Below, piece after piece: positions 21,171 through 30,443 of a DNA stretch of 64,000 nucleotides. Under the pieces are notes generated by a model. The model was not told where the DNA came from. It did no database searches and saw only the letters and a list, made by a program, of their open reading frames with translations. Positions within the stretch are counted from its first letter, which is position 1. Each line of letters starts with the position of its first letter. The DNA comes from Fictibacillus nanhaiensis (GTDB lineage: Bacteria; Bacillota; Bacilli; Bacillales; Fictibacillaceae). The stretch spans positions 212,980 through 276,979 of the forward strand of contig NZ_JAMBOD010000005.1 in the NCBI RefSeq assembly GCF_023715445.1, read 5' to 3'. The position numbers were made by a program, and so were the translations under genes.

Positions 21171-21200
21171 GTGACATATATGAGCATATATTCATATATT
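21171..21200 (+). promoter_or_regulatory. Promoter with ArsR-type operator
   Basis: Perfect inverted repeat ATATATGA-N8-TCATATAT (21176-21199) of the ArsR/CzrA type sits between GTGACA (21171-21176) and TATATT (21195-21200), spacing 18. The repressor gene follows, so autoregulation with metal release is expected. Confidence 0.75.
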
Positions 21201-21230
21201 GAAGTATAGGGATAATGGGGGTGTCTGTTC

Positions 21231-21545
21231 ATGAATGAAAACAAAGAAAAATATGAACAACTTGATGAGGAAACACTATTTATTGTATCGCAAACATTTA
21301 AAGCACTCTCAGACCCGACACGGATTCGCATACTTCATTTATTAGGAGAAAAAGAATGCAGTGTCTCCGAAATTGCGGAAGAACTATCCCTTATGCAGTC
21401 AACCGTATCACATCAACTGCGTTTTCTAAAAAACCTTAGACTTGTAAAATTCAGACGTGCAGGAACAACCCTGTACTATTCGATAGATGATGAGCATGTG
21501 ATGACTCTCTTGCATCAATCGATCCACCATGCTAGACACGACTAG
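21231..21545 (+). CDS. czrA: ArsR/SmtB-family metal repressor, CzrA-like
   Basis: 104-residue winged-helix repressor. DNA-reading helix in [24 protein letters not shown]. The C-terminal helix carries the alpha-5 Zn/Co site Asp-x-His-x10-His-x2-His (in [19 protein letters not shown]), as in CzrA, and no N-terminal Cys site as in CadC. So zinc or cobalt is the likely inducer. Ribosome site GGGGGTG. The cadA-type exporter follows after 17 bases. Confidence 0.9.
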   Translation: MNENKEKYEQLDEETLFIVSQTFKALSDPTRIRILHLLGEKECSVSEIAEELSLMQSTVSHQLRFLKNLRLVKFRRAGTTLYYSIDDEHVMTLLHQSIHHARHD

Positions 21546-21562
21546 AGAGAGGAGGAACAACT

Positions 21563-23620
21563 ATGAAGGAACATAAGATTACGGGATTATCATGTGGTCA
21601 TTGTGCATTAAAACTGCAGGAGCAAATTCAGCAGCTGCCTGGCGGTGAAGATACAAAGGTTCAGTTTAATTCAAGCAAAATCCTGTTAAATGAAGAAGTG
21701 GATATGGAGGCTGTCCGTTCAATCTTATCTACAGAAAAGGTTCGATTTGAAGCGGATGGAAAGCCAAAAGGACCGAACTGGCTCATGATCTTTCTTTATG
21801 TTTCAGTTGCATCGTTTATCGCTGCGCTGGCTTCTGAATGGTATACAGAGCTTCCTGCTTTGCCAATAGTCTTTTACGGAATTGCGACAATACTTTCCGG
21901 ATACCCGACGTTTATAAAGGGACTTCGTAATTTAACTAAATTAAAATTCGACATTAACACATTAATGACAGTGGCTTTAATCGGGGCTGTTTCCATTGGT
22001 GAATGGAGAGAGGCGGCACTTGTTGCGATTCTGTTTGGGATTAATGAGCTGCTTGAATCCTATGGAATGGAGAAAGCACGCAGATCTATGGAAACACTTC
22101 TTGAAGTTGCTCCAAAGGAAGCTGTTTTATTAAAAGACGGAAAACCAGAAATCATATCTTTAGAGGCATTAAAGGTGGACGATGTTGTACTTGTAAAAAC
22201 TGGTCAAAAGATTCCTTCAGACGGTGTGGTAGTCTCCGGAAAAAGCTCTGTAAACGAAGCTGCGATTACAGGAGAATCACTGCCTGTTGAAAAGGAAAGC
22301 GGAGAACCTGTATTTGGCGGAAGCATCAATAATGAAGGGGTCCTGCATGTTAAAGTTACAAAAACGTATAACCAATCAGCCCTTTCTAAAATCCTGGCTT
22401 TAGTACAGGAAGCTCAGGAATCCAAGACACCGACAGAACTGTTAATCAACCGGTTTGCGAACTATTATACGCCTGCAATTATGATTATCTCGGCACTTGT
22501 AATGCTCGTTCCACCTCTTTTTTTGGATGGAGCGTGGAGTGAGTGGTTCTACCAAGGGCTGGCTGTATTGATAGTAGGATGTCCATGTGCTCTAATCTTG
22601 TCATCTCCAATCGCTATCCTTTCGGGGATTACGGTCAATGCCCGTAATGGAATTCTGATCAAAGGAGGAGCATATTTAGAGCAGCTGTCCAAGATCGAAG
22701 TAATGGTTTTTGACAAAACAGGTACATTAACATTAGGCGAACCTCATGTGGTGGCTGATTCATCTTTTCATCCTGATTTCTACAAGGTGGCATTTGCAAT
22801 TGAAAAATCCTCATCTCATCCATTAGCAAAAGCTGTGATCAAGCGCTGTAAAGAACTTGGTGTTGCTGAAATTGAAGTTGATGAGATTAAGACTGTTTCA
22901 GGCCAAGGGATTACAGCGGCGATAGATGGTGTTACGTACAGACTTGGCAATGAAAAAATCATCGGTGAAACAGATGCAGATGAAGAATCCGCAAAAATAA
23001 TAAAACAATATAAACAAGAAGGCAACACAATTGTACTTGTTGCTAAAGATAGAGAAATACTAGGTATTTTTGCAATTGCTGATGAAATTCGAAAAGAAAG
23101 TACAAACATCATTCGTGATCTTCATAAAAACGGTATTAATAAAACAGTCATGTTAACAGGAGACCATCCCTTAGTTGCAGAAAAAGTGGCGAAAAAAACG
23201 GGTGTATCAGCATTCTTTGGCGGACTTCTTCCTGAGGATAAGGTAAAAAAGGTAAAAGAATTAAAAGCAAAACAAAAAGTTGCCATGATTGGTGATGGCA
23301 TCAATGATGCACCAGCCCTAGCTACAGCGGATCTGGGTATTGCGATGGGTAAAGGAACAGACAGTGCCATTGAAACAGCCGATATTGTACTCATGCAAGA
23401 TCACTTAGGAAAACTGCCAGATGCAGTAGAGGTTTCTCGTAAAGTAAACACGGTTATTAAGTGGAACATCGGACTCTCACTTGGATTGAAATTATTTGCA
23501 CTTCTTCTGACAATTCCGGGCTGGCTGACATTATGGATCGCCATCCTTTCAGATATGGGCGCAACCATCCTTGTTACACTAATCAGCTTAACAGTCTTGC
23601 TTCATAATCGAAATAAATAA
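21563..23620 (+). CDS. cadA: Heavy-metal P1B-type ATPase (Zn/Cd/Co exporter, CadA-like)
   Basis: 685-residue inner membrane pump. One N-terminal metal-binding domain with GLSCGHCA, membrane helices, the actuator loop with TGES, the transmembrane metal site CPC in VGCPCALILSS, the phosphorylation site DKTGTLTLG, the HP motif SSHPLAKA and [19 protein letters not shown] with no second HMA domain and pairing with a CzrA-like repressor point to Zn2+/Cd2+/Co2+ efflux rather than copper. Ribosome site GAGAGGAGG. Confidence 0.95.
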   Translation: MKEHKITGLSCGHCALKLQEQIQQLPGGEDTKVQFNSSKILLNEEVDMEAVRSILSTEKVRFEADGKPKGPNWLMIFLYVSVASFIAALASEWYTELPALPIVFYGIATILSGYPTFIKGLRNLTKLKFDINTLMTVALIGAVSIGEWREAALVAILFGINELLESYGMEKARRSMETLLEVAPKEAVLLKDGKPEIISLEALKVDDVVLVKTGQKIPSDGVVVSGKSSVNEAAITGESLPVEKESGEPVFGGSINNEGVLHVKVTKTYNQSALSKILALVQEAQESKTPTELLINRFANYYTPAIMIISALVMLVPPLFLDGAWSEWFYQGLAVLIVGCPCALILSSPIAILSGITVNARNGILIKGGAYLEQLSKIEVMVFDKTGTLTLGEPHVVADSSFHPDFYKVAFAIEKSSSHPLAKAVIKRCKELGVAEIEVDEIKTVSGQGITAAIDGVTYRLGNEKIIGETDADEESAKIIKQYKQEGNTIVLVAKDREILGIFAIADEIRKESTNIIRDLHKNGINKTVMLTGDHPLVAEKVAKKTGVSAFFGGLLPEDKVKKVKELKAKQKVAMIGDGINDAPALATADLGIAMGKGTDSAIETADIVLMQDHLGKLPDAVEVSRKVNTVIKWNIGLSLGLKLFALLLTIPGWLTLWIAILSDMGATILVTLISLTVLLHNRNK

Positions 23621-23629
23621 TAAGAAACT

Positions 23630-23656
23630 AAGCCATGCAAATGCGTGGCTTTTTTA
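23630..23656 (+). terminator. Terminator after cadA
   Basis: Arms AAGCCATG and CGTGGCTT (one G-U) with 6-nt loop followed by TTTT. Confidence 0.8.
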
Positions 23657-23720
23657 GCACGATAAGGAAGTATAACTTGTTAACTGCCCGATAAACGACG
23701 CAGGAAACACGTTTAGGTAT

Positions 23721-23779
23721 ATAGTATAAGTTCAACTAAGGCTGACTAGAAGAGCTTGGCGTCAGCCGAGTTTTCTTTA
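23721..23779 (+). repeat. Dispersed hairpin repeat, copy 2
   Basis: Begins ATAGTATAAGTTCAACTAAG and contains hairpin GGCTGAC/GTCAGCC followed by GAGTTTTCTTT. Same element as 1801-1855; the stem bases differ but still pair. Confidence 0.6.
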
Positions 23780-23811
23780 GTGTGAGCTTAATTTAGAGGG
23801 GGATCTCATGT

Positions 23812-24357
23812 ATGTCTGAATCGCTAGTAACGTTTTTTAAAGAATTCAGTGAATGGGCAATTCTTATTTCTATTCTATTAAATGTTGTGATCGCGATTTT
23901 AGGTGTTGTCCCATCTGTGTTTTTGACAGCTGCTAACATTCTTTTCTTTGGCTTTTGGAATGGGACACTTATATCGTTTATAGGGGAAGCGGTTGGAGCC
24001 GCTGTATCATTTGTTCTATATCGTAAAGGGTTTAAAAAAGTCTCCAGAAAAAAACTCGGAGACTACCCCCAGGTGGTAAGGCTTCTTGAAGCAAAAGGAA
24101 AAGAGGCATTTATATTAATCTTATCCTTGCGTCTGCTTCCGTTTGTTCCTTCTGGTCTCGTGACTTTTGCAGGAGCGATCGGAGCAGTGTCAGCGGGTAT
24201 ATTTGTTGCTGCCAGTTCAATTGGCAAGCTTCCGGCTCTGCTGTTAGAAGCTTACTCTGTTTACAATGTTACGGAATGGAACACTGAAGGAAAGATTATA
24301 TTAAGTGTTATTTCAGCTATAGGTATTTATGTAATTGTAAAAAAAGTGAGATCATAA
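23812..24357 (+). CDS. TVP38/TMEM64 (VTT-domain) membrane protein
   Basis: 181 residues with four to five hydrophobic segments and a SNARE-associated/VTT core: GVVPSVFLTAANILFFGFWNG, GEAVGAAVSFVLYRKG and SLRLLPFVPSGLVTFAGA. Members of this DedA-related superfamily are implicated in lipid scrambling or undecaprenyl-phosphate movement; the exact substrate is unknown. The ribosome site GAGGGGG also fits an out-of-frame ATG at 23808. Lies between the two metal-resistance operons, possibly by chance. Confidence 0.85.
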   Translation: MSESLVTFFKEFSEWAILISILLNVVIAILGVVPSVFLTAANILFFGFWNGTLISFIGEAVGAAVSFVLYRKGFKKVSRKKLGDYPQVVRLLEAKGKEAFILILSLRLLPFVPSGLVTFAGAIGAVSAGIFVAASSIGKLPALLLEAYSVYNVTEWNTEGKIILSVISAIGIYVIVKKVRS

Positions 24358-24366
24358 TCAAATCAT

Positions 24367-24395
24367 TTGCATACTATAGGGGGGTATAGTATAAT
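24367..24395 (+). promoter_or_regulatory. Copper-responsive promoter with CsoR operator
   Basis: TTGCAT (24367-24372), 17-bp spacer, TATAAT (24390-24395). The spacer holds a perfect inverted repeat ATACTATA-GGGGGG-TATAGTAT (24371-24392), the G-rich palindrome type bound by apo-CsoR. A second small palindrome TCCCTATAGGGA is at 24413-24424. Confidence 0.9.
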
Positions 24396-24437
24396 TTTTA
24401 ATTAAGAAAGTATCCCTATAGGGAAGGATGATGAAGG

Positions 24438-24725
24438 ATGAATCAAAAAACACATCGCTGTGATAGTGACAAACAGGATTTAAACAATCGTTTAAAAAAG
24501 ATAGAAGGCCAAATTCGCGGGCTTCAAAAAATGATTGAGGAAGACCGCTATTGTATTGATGTGCTTGTTCAGATATCAGCTGTGACCGCTGGTTTGAAAA
24601 GAGTAGGCTTTCAATTGATGGAGAATCATACCCATCATTGTGTGGCCGATGCAATTAAGTCCGGAGATGGTGAAGCTTCCATCGATGAACTTATGAAAGT
24701 GATTAAACAGTTCTCTAAATCTTAA
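24438..24725 (+). CDS. csoR: CsoR, copper-sensing repressor
   Basis: 95-residue all-helical DUF156 repressor that releases DNA on Cu(I) binding. The three copper ligands are in place and correctly spaced: Cys39 ([11 protein letters not shown]), His64 and Cys68 (HTHHC). The N-terminal helix [20 protein letters not shown] is typical. Ribosome site GGAAGGATGA. It heads a copper operon with copA 17 bases downstream and its own operator upstream. Confidence 0.96.
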   Translation: MNQKTHRCDSDKQDLNNRLKKIEGQIRGLQKMIEEDRYCIDVLVQISAVTAGLKRVGFQLMENHTHHCVADAIKSGDGEASIDELMKVIKQFSKS

Positions 24726-24742
24726 GAAGGCAGGTGAACACC

Positions 24743-27139
24743 ATGAGCCAAAAGGAAACGAATTTAGATATATCCGGAATGACTTGTTCAGCATGTGCAG
24801 TACGGATCGAAAAGGTTTTAAACAAAATGGAGAGTGTGGATGCAAACGTTAACTTAGCCATGGAAAAAGCCTCAGTAAAATATGATCCAAGTATAACATC
24901 ACTAACAGATATTGAACAGAAAATTGTAAAGCTGGGTTATGGAGTTGCAAAAGAAAAAGCGGAGCTGGACATCTCAGGTATGACATGTGCAGCATGTTCT
25001 ACTCGTATTGAAAAGAGTCTCAACCGGATGGAAGGTATCTCAAAAGCATCTGTTAATCTCACTGGTGAAACAGGTACAGTTGAATATAATCCAGCTGTTG
25101 TATCAGTAGAGGCTATTTTAACCAAAGTTGAAAAGCTCGGGTATAAAGGTTCGATCAAACAGGATCGTGATACAAAGAAAACTAAAAAAGAAGAGGAGAT
25201 GTCATCAAAGAAAAGAAAGCTGATCCTTTCTATTGTTTTATCACTCCCTCTTCTCTATACAATGATCGCTCACATGCCATTTGATACGGGGCTGCCGATG
25301 CCTCATCTTTTAATGAACCCATGGTTTCAGCTAGTGCTGGCATCTATTGTTCAGTTTTATATTGGCGGTCCATTCTACGTTGGTGCGTATCGTGCACTTA
25401 GAAATAAGAGTGCGAACATGGATGTGCTCGTAGCATTAGGAACTTCGGCGGCATTCTTTTATAGTGTTGTTGAAGCATTTAAGACGATCGGTAATTCTGA
25501 ATATATGCCTCAGCTGTATTTTGAAACGAGTGCGGTGCTGATCACATTAATTTTAGTAGGCAAGTATTTTGAAACACTTGCAAAAGGGAGAACGACAGAA
25601 GCCATATCAAAACTATTGAACCTCCAGGCTAAAGAAGCAACTATTATCCGGGATGGCGAAGAAGTTAAGATTCCTTTAGATCAAGTAGCTGTTGGCGATA
25701 TATTGATTGTAAAACCGGGTGAAAAGATCCCTGTCGATGGCAAAGTGATTTCAGGAAACTCATCAGTAGATGAAAGTATGATAACTGGGGAATCTATTCC
25801 TGTAGATAAGACTGAGGATGAATTAGTTATCGGCTCAACTATCAATAAAAATGGAACATTGCGAATGGAAGCCCAAAAAGTCGGAAAAGAAACCGCACTT
25901 GCCGGTATCATTAAGATCGTTGAGGAAGCCCAGGGATCTAAGGCACCGATTCAAAGAATGGCTGACTACATTTCAGGAATTTTTGTTCCGATTGTTGTTG
26001 CTATTTCCATTCTCGCTTTTATTGCATGGTATTTCTTCGTTTCACCAGGAAACCTGCCGCAGTCCCTGGAAGTTGCTATAGCTATTTTAGTAATCGCATG
26101 TCCTTGTGCATTAGGACTCGCAACACCTACTTCCATTATGGTTGGAACGGGTAAAGGTGCTGAACAAGGGATCCTTTTTAAAGGCGGAGAATATCTGGAA
26201 GGAGCTCATAAAATCAACGCGGTTCTTCTAGATAAGACGGGTACGGTTACGAAAGGAAAGCCAGAAGTAACCGATGTTATCGAATTAAAAGAAGGGTTTA
26301 TAGCTGAAGTGATTTCAGCTGAAAAAAATTCGGAACATCCATTGGCTGAAGCCATTGTTGAGTATGGTAAAAGAGAAGATATTGCCTGGAAGGAAGCAGA
26401 TTCGTTTTCAGCTATTCCGGGACACGGAATCGAAGCGGTTGTTGATGGTAAAAACATACTTGTTGGAACAAGAAAACTTATGAAAGAAAAAGCCGTTTCG
26501 TATGATCAGCATGAAGACACAATTATTCAGCTTGAAGGTGAAGGAAAGACCGCAATGCTAGCAGCAGTTGATGGAGATCTTGTTATAATCATTGCTGTAG
26601 CCGATACTGTGAAGGATTCATCTAAACAAGCGATTAAACGTTTGTTTAACATGGGTATTGAAGTATATATGATCACAGGTGACAACGAAAGAACGGCCAA
26701 TGCAATCGCAAAAGAAGTTGGAATCCAAGGTGTTTTTGCAGAAGTACTTCCAGAGGAAAAAGCAAACAAAGTTAAAGAGCTACAAAAACAAGGGAAAAAG
26801 GTTGCCATGGTTGGCGACGGCATTAATGATGCACCAGCCCTTGCTACAGCGGATATCGGGATGGCAATCGGTACAGGGACAGATGTAGCGATTGAAGCAG
26901 CCGATGTTACGCTTGTCGGCGGTGACTTGAATCATATTCCTAAAGCGATTGAATTAAGCCGGAAAACAATGAGAAACATTAGACAGAACTTGTTCTGGGC
27001 TCTATTTTATAACACTGCCGGAATTCCGATTGCGGCTCTCGGCTTGCTTGAGCCTTGGGTAGCGGGTGCTGCTATGGCATTCAGCTCAGTATCCGTTGTT
27101 TCCAATGCATTACGATTAAAAAGAATAAAACTTAACTAA
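24743..27139 (+). CDS. copA: Copper-exporting P1B-type ATPase
   Basis: 798 residues. Two N-terminal HMA domains ([12 protein letters not shown] and [12 protein letters not shown]), eight membrane helices, the TGES actuator loop, CPC in [39 protein letters not shown] and [14 protein letters not shown]. Two HMA domains plus APTS-type helix sequence define Cu(I) export. Start ATG 24743 has GGTG seven bases upstream; a GTG at 24734 is possible. Receives copper from CopZ encoded downstream. Confidence 0.97.
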   Translation: MSQKETNLDISGMTCSACAVRIEKVLNKMESVDANVNLAMEKASVKYDPSITSLTDIEQKIVKLGYGVAKEKAELDISGMTCAACSTRIEKSLNRMEGISKASVNLTGETGTVEYNPAVVSVEAILTKVEKLGYKGSIKQDRDTKKTKKEEEMSSKKRKLILSIVLSLPLLYTMIAHMPFDTGLPMPHLLMNPWFQLVLASIVQFYIGGPFYVGAYRALRNKSANMDVLVALGTSAAFFYSVVEAFKTIGNSEYMPQLYFETSAVLITLILVGKYFETLAKGRTTEAISKLLNLQAKEATIIRDGEEVKIPLDQVAVGDILIVKPGEKIPVDGKVISGNSSVDESMITGESIPVDKTEDELVIGSTINKNGTLRMEAQKVGKETALAGIIKIVEEAQGSKAPIQRMADYISGIFVPIVVAISILAFIAWYFFVSPGNLPQSLEVAIAILVIACPCALGLATPTSIMVGTGKGAEQGILFKGGEYLEGAHKINAVLLDKTGTVTKGKPEVTDVIELKEGFIAEVISAEKNSEHPLAEAIVEYGKREDIAWKEADSFSAIPGHGIEAVVDGKNILVGTRKLMKEKAVSYDQHEDTIIQLEGEGKTAMLAAVDGDLVIIIAVADTVKDSSKQAIKRLFNMGIEVYMITGDNERTANAIAKEVGIQGVFAEVLPEEKANKVKELQKQGKKVAMVGDGINDAPALATADIGMAIGTGTDVAIEAADVTLVGGDLNHIPKAIELSRKTMRNIRQNLFWALFYNTAGIPIAALGLLEPWVAGAAMAFSSVSVVSNALRLKRIKLN

Positions 27140-27200
27140 AGGCTAATTTCTAAAAGAGTATTGCTACTGGGAGATTTTCAAGGTTCTTCATTGAATAGTT

Positions 27201-27325
27201 AATTGGAGCGGAAGGGCGAGACTCCTGCAGGACGAGCGGGGCAGGTGAGACCACTCAATGTACGCAGTACGGAGGGGGCTTACCGCACGCCCTGTGGAAA
27301 GCGAGCCACTGCAGCGGAAATTAAC
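27201..27325 (+). repeat. Dispersed Bacillaceae intergenic repeat between copA and copZ
   Basis: GC-rich element from AATTGGAGCGGAAGGGCGAG to GCAGCGGAAATTAAC with inner GGTGAGACC and CTTACCGCACGCCC. The ends are roughly complementary, so it can fold end to end. A truncated inverted copy is at 5267-5328. Confidence 0.75.
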
Positions 27326-27386
27326 CACATTCAAAAACAACAAAGTTTGCGAAAACAGCCTAACTAAAAAACAGGAGGAATTAATG

Positions 27387-27596
27387 ATGGAAAAGAAAAC
27401 ATTAAAAGTAGAAGGTATGACTTGTGGACATTGCAAAAGTGCTGTAACAAATGCACTAACAGAACTTGAGGGTGTAAAAAATGTCACTGTACACCTTGAA
27501 ACAGGAACAGTAGACGTAGAAGTAGATGAAACAAAGGTAACAGATTCGCAAATGCGTGATGCAATCGAAGAGCAAGGTTATGATGTAAAAGCTTAA
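27387..27596 (+). CDS. copZ: CopZ, copper chaperone
   Basis: 69-residue single HMA-domain cytosolic protein with the copper motif GMTCGHC. It hands Cu(I) to the N-terminal domains of CopA and buffers CsoR. AGGAGG lies 8 bases before ATG 27387; the adjacent ATG at 27384 would add one Met. Separated from copA by an intergenic repeat, but no terminator or new promoter is obvious, so cotranscription is likely. Confidence 0.95.
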   Translation: MEKKTLKVEGMTCGHCKSAVTNALTELEGVKNVTVHLETGTVDVEVDETKVTDSQMRDAIEEQGYDVKA

Positions 27597-27601
27597 TATA
27601 A

Positions 27602-27632
27602 AAGCCTCTCCTGAATTGGAGAGGCTTATTTT
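27602..27632 (+). terminator. Terminator of the copper operon
   Basis: Arms AAGCCTCTCC and GGAGAGGCTT, 6-nt loop, then ATTTTATTTTT. Confidence 0.9.
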
Positions 27633-27700
27633 ATTTTTGAAAGTACTAATATTTTCAAAATATTTAAATATATTAATATAAAAGAAATGGAGGTTATTAT

Positions 27701-27832
27701 TTGATAGTTCATGGTAGGACATTTAAATATTTAATCTTGTTTATCTGTGGAATTATATTCTTACTTCTAGCGTTTTCAGGCATATACTCGCAAGAACAAG
27801 CACCAATTTATTTTAATTTAAAAGAAAATTGA
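27701..27832 (+). CDS. Small membrane peptide, 43 aa
   Basis: TTG start with GGAGG seven bases upstream. The product is MIVHGRTFKY, then one hydrophobic segment of about 20 residues (LILFICGIIFLLLAFSGIYS) and a short polar tail. A terminator follows within ten bases, which supports a real gene. No family recognised. First gene of the accessory region. Confidence 0.5.
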   Translation: MIVHGRTFKYLILFICGIIFLLLAFSGIYSQEQAPIYFNLKEN

Positions 27833-27840
27833 ACAACTAA

Positions 27841-27874
27841 AAAACCACTGATGTATAATCCATCAGTGGTTTTT
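27841..27874 (+). terminator. Terminator after the 43-aa gene
   Basis: Arms AAAACCACTGATG and CATCAGTGGTTTT with a 7-nt loop and T-tail. Confidence 0.9.
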
Positions 27875-27919
27875 ACACGAATTCTAATTCTCGTTCTTGG
27901 ATAATTCCGCAGTTTGTAG

Positions 27920-28027
27920 CTAAACTCAGCTCTTGCTGTAGCCAAAGAAAAAGGCTATCCAGGAGCCGGATATAACCTAAAGAACGCAAAGATTATCGAA
28001 TGGCTTGATATTACGGAGAAAGAGTGA
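27920..28027 (+). pseudogene. Gene relic (35 codons open, no start)
   Basis: In-frame C-terminal stretch with protein-like composition (AVAKEKGYPGAGYNLKNAK, then IIEWLDITEKE) and no start codon or ribosome site. Parent gene not recognised. The remaining 28028-28271 shows nothing beyond AT-rich promoter-like sequence. Confidence 0.3.
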
Positions 28028-28271
28028 TAATCGATATAGGAATGAGAAGGTATTCAGTTCACAAGTTAGTACGTAGCTTGTTGGCTAACTTTCCTTACCC
28101 TGACGAGGGCTTGTAGTGGTTTTCCTATTTTTAGTGGTAATGAAAATCAATCTAAACAAAGGAATAATAGAAGTCAGGAGAGTCTATCTTGTTTTAAAAT
28201 ATTTACAATATTTAAAATATTATGGGAAATAGTGGTAGAATATAAATAATACATTGAAAGGAAGTGTTTAT

Positions 28272-28990
28272 TTGAATTTTTACAAAACATTAACCAAAAG
28301 CTTTGTTGTATGTTTATTAACTGTTGGTTTTGCGACTTCATCTTTTGCAATGGATGAAACAAAGAACAACAAAGAAGTCAGAGTATTATATCAAAAGGAT
28401 GAAGAAAAAGATTTAAACAAGTTGTTTGAAAAAGCTAAAAATAAAGTTTCAGAAGTAGATCTAAGTAGTTTGCCCATTGAAACAAACGCAGAAGAAGTAT
28501 CAACTGCGCAGATTCTTAATATAAAACACAAGGTGACGAAGTATTCCATGATGTAGCATTAACAACATTTGTTATAGATGGGACTGTAACTTCAACTAAT
28601 GGGGACTTTAGTACATTAGCATCTCTTCAACAGGCTGATTCAGAAACCGATCCTACAGGTAGTTACAAATCATATTCAACTATTTATTTTACTAAAAACA
28701 CCAAGGATGGTATTGATTATTATAAATTAACAAGAGCGACAGGAGGATGGACAAGAATTGATTCATCAGTAACTATCGCTAAGAGATTGGTCAGACTGGG
28801 TTGTTCTAATTACTTAAAACAACAAACTAAAGAGTATACAGTAACTACTAATACCTTTGATCTTTCAGTTCCATCAACTTGGGTTGAAATTATAGCTGAA
28901 GGTACAACTTTAGGAGCAACTATGGAAACTACATATGATAGACGTGGAAGTCAATGGAAACATATTTTTAAAAATAACTTTACTCCTTAA
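28272..28990 (+). pseudogene. Secreted protein with one frameshift
   Basis: TTG start with AAAGGAAGTG upstream; Sec signal peptide MNFYKTLTKSFVVCLLTVGF ... SSFA, then a Lys-rich region (28272-28556, 94 codons). The frame stops, but the next frame continues from about 28525 (GDEVFHDVALTTFVIDGTV) to 28990 (SQWKHIFKNNFTP) without interruption. Joined by a one-base shift near 28523-28530 this is one exported protein of about 240 residues with a beta-rich C-terminal half. Family not recognised; a terminator follows. Confidence 0.6.
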
Positions 28991-29021
28991 GAAGGATAAT
29001 AAATAACAAAAACTTAAATAT

Positions 29022-29062
29022 AAATAAGATGCGAAATACTTTATTTCCGCATCTTATTTATA
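29022..29062 (+). terminator. Terminator after the frameshifted secreted gene
   Basis: Arms AAATAAGATGCG and CGCATCTTATTT with a 14-nt loop, then ATATTTATT. Confidence 0.8.
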
Positions 29063-29114
29063 TTTATTACTGTATGTTAAGTGTTAAAAACTACATATTT
29101 TAAGGGGGGGAAAT

Positions 29115-29480
29115 ATGAATCTGAAAAGAAAAATGCTATTAATTTGTACCGTTTATTGCTTAATTTTAGTTGGTTGCAACAGTAAAGAAATTAAGAGTAT
29201 TGAGGTCATAGATAAACAATATATAAAAGCACATAAGATTTCGGATGAAAAAAGTATAGATAAATTCTCTGATTTTTCTAATGACCTATCTTGGAAAAAA
29301 GATAAAAAAATTAATAATGGTACAGAAACTATTTTACTGATTGTTCATTATGAGAATGAAGAAGTAGAGTATTCTGTTTTTGATAATGGTGATGAAACTT
29401 CTACTATTAGCTCCAGAGGAAGTTATGTGAAATTAAACAAGACAGAATCAAATACTTTAAATGAAATTATTAAACAGTAA
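29115..29480 (+). CDS. Putative lipoprotein, 121 aa
   Basis: Lipoprotein signal peptide with basic start (MNLKRKM), hydrophobic core and lipobox LVGC (Cys21), predicting lipid anchoring on the outer face of the membrane. The mature part is rich in Lys, Asp, Glu and Ser with no recognised domain. Very strong ribosome site AAGGGGGGG. Codirectional with the frameshifted secreted gene but after a terminator. Confidence 0.75.
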   Translation: MNLKRKMLLICTVYCLILVGCNSKEIKSIEVIDKQYIKAHKISDEKSIDKFSDFSNDLSWKKDKKINNGTETILLIVHYENEEVEYSVFDNGDETSTISSRGSYVKLNKTESNTLNEIIKQ

Positions 29481-29511
29481 TCAGGTCATTTTTATTATGC
29501 TTCTTTCTTTT

Positions 29512-29911
29512 CTATAGTAGAAAGTCTTTTAAGCTTTGATCAATTTCATCTTGCGTGATCCCAATATAACGCTTCGTGATGGAAGGAGCTGAATGATTAA
29601 AAATCTCCATAAGTGTTACTATGTCTTTCGTCCGTTTGTAATAGTGATAACCAAATGTCTTTCGCATTGTATGTGTTCCAATATCATCGCGGTCAATCAT
29701 ACTTGCTGCTTTTACGAGTGCCCGATAGGCCTGCGTGGTCGTAATCGGGCCATTTCCTTTTCTAGACGCAAAAAGATATTCATCCGACCGCATGCCAGCT
29801 GTATAGTGAACAATCTCACTTTGTAAAGCCATGATGGGAAAGCGTTTCTTCTTTCCGGTCTTCTTCTCAATGATCACGACATGTGTCCGGTCCCGGACGT
29901 CCGCCACTTTT
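29512..29911 (-). pseudogene. Tyrosine recombinase fragment (C-terminal 131 residues)
   Basis: Near-identical in protein to residues 55-185 of the integrase at 41337-41894. It keeps His133, Arg136, His159 and Tyr168 of the active site but lacks the first catalytic Arg (Arg46), so it should be inactive. It begins at an internal GTG codon with no ribosome site. Bases 29681-29911 are identical to 41506-41736 while 29512-29680 have diverged at many third positions, so two histories are joined here. Confidence 0.85.
29681..29911 (-). repeat. Exact 231-bp direct repeat, copy 1
   Basis: Matches 41506-41736 base for base by eye; the copies diverge abruptly on both sides. Confidence 0.85.
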
Positions 29912-30095
29912 GAAAGTTAAGTGTTAAAGAAGAATAGATAAAACAAACGTTGTTGGTGAAGAGATTTGTATATTACATGTTTTTTATGCAAAGTAATACT
30001 GTAACTAGAAGTGTTACTAAAAACGAAATGAAAGGGAACTCAATTTACTTTTTATTTATGGTTCGATTTCGCTCTCTTTTCCTATTGTATAGAGA

Positions 30096-30199
30096 CTGGT
30101 GCCCCTCCATTAAACATTGTAATCACCAAAAGACCTCGTAGACCCAACGTACATGGGTCCACGAGGTCTTTTGGTACTTGTTGAACGGAGGGGCACCAG
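30096..30199. repeat. Nested inverted repeat (large cruciform)
   Basis: Outer arms of 13 bp are exact (CTGGTGCCCCTCC at 30096-30108; GGAGGGGCACCAG at 30187-30199). Inside, a 22-bp stem with one mismatch (ACCAAAAGACCTCGT plus GACCCA, 30125-30146, against 30154-30175) closes a 7-nt loop. No T-run follows, so it is not a simple terminator. The 29912-30239 gap holds no other supported gene. Confidence 0.75.
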
Positions 30200-30239
30200 A
30201 TGTATAAAGAGGATGTTTTTGGAATTTATTAGGTTGGAA

Positions 30240-30356
30240 ATGAAGATAGGATCGTTGATGATAATGATTATATGGTTGAGCGTTGTTTATTTTTGTTTTA
30301 AGGGATTTTTTATATCGAGGGAAGAAAACTATTTGAAATTTTTTAAAAGCGCTTAG
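30240..30356 (+). CDS. Possible small membrane peptide, 38 aa
   Basis: MKIGSLMIMIIWLSVVYFCF followed by a basic tail; one membrane segment. Only a weak ribosome site (AGGTTGGAA) precedes the ATG. No family. Low confidence; it could be a chance open frame in AT-rich DNA. Confidence 0.25.
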   Translation: MKIGSLMIMIIWLSVVYFCFKGFFISREENYLKFFKSA

Positions 30357-30443
30357 AGAGTGTTTTTAAAGCTTGTATTTTATATATGGTGTTAGGGATG
30401 CTGCTATTTTTTGAATTTAAAAGAAAAAATTGGTTGAGTGTTT

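Noticed and set aside
29512..29907. Functional second integrase
   Set aside because: Lacks the first catalytic Arg and any ribosome site; it starts at an internal codon of the intact gene.
29950..30141. Open frame of 63 codons before the nested inverted repeat
   Set aside because: No ribosome site, composition not protein-like, and its end runs into the palindrome.
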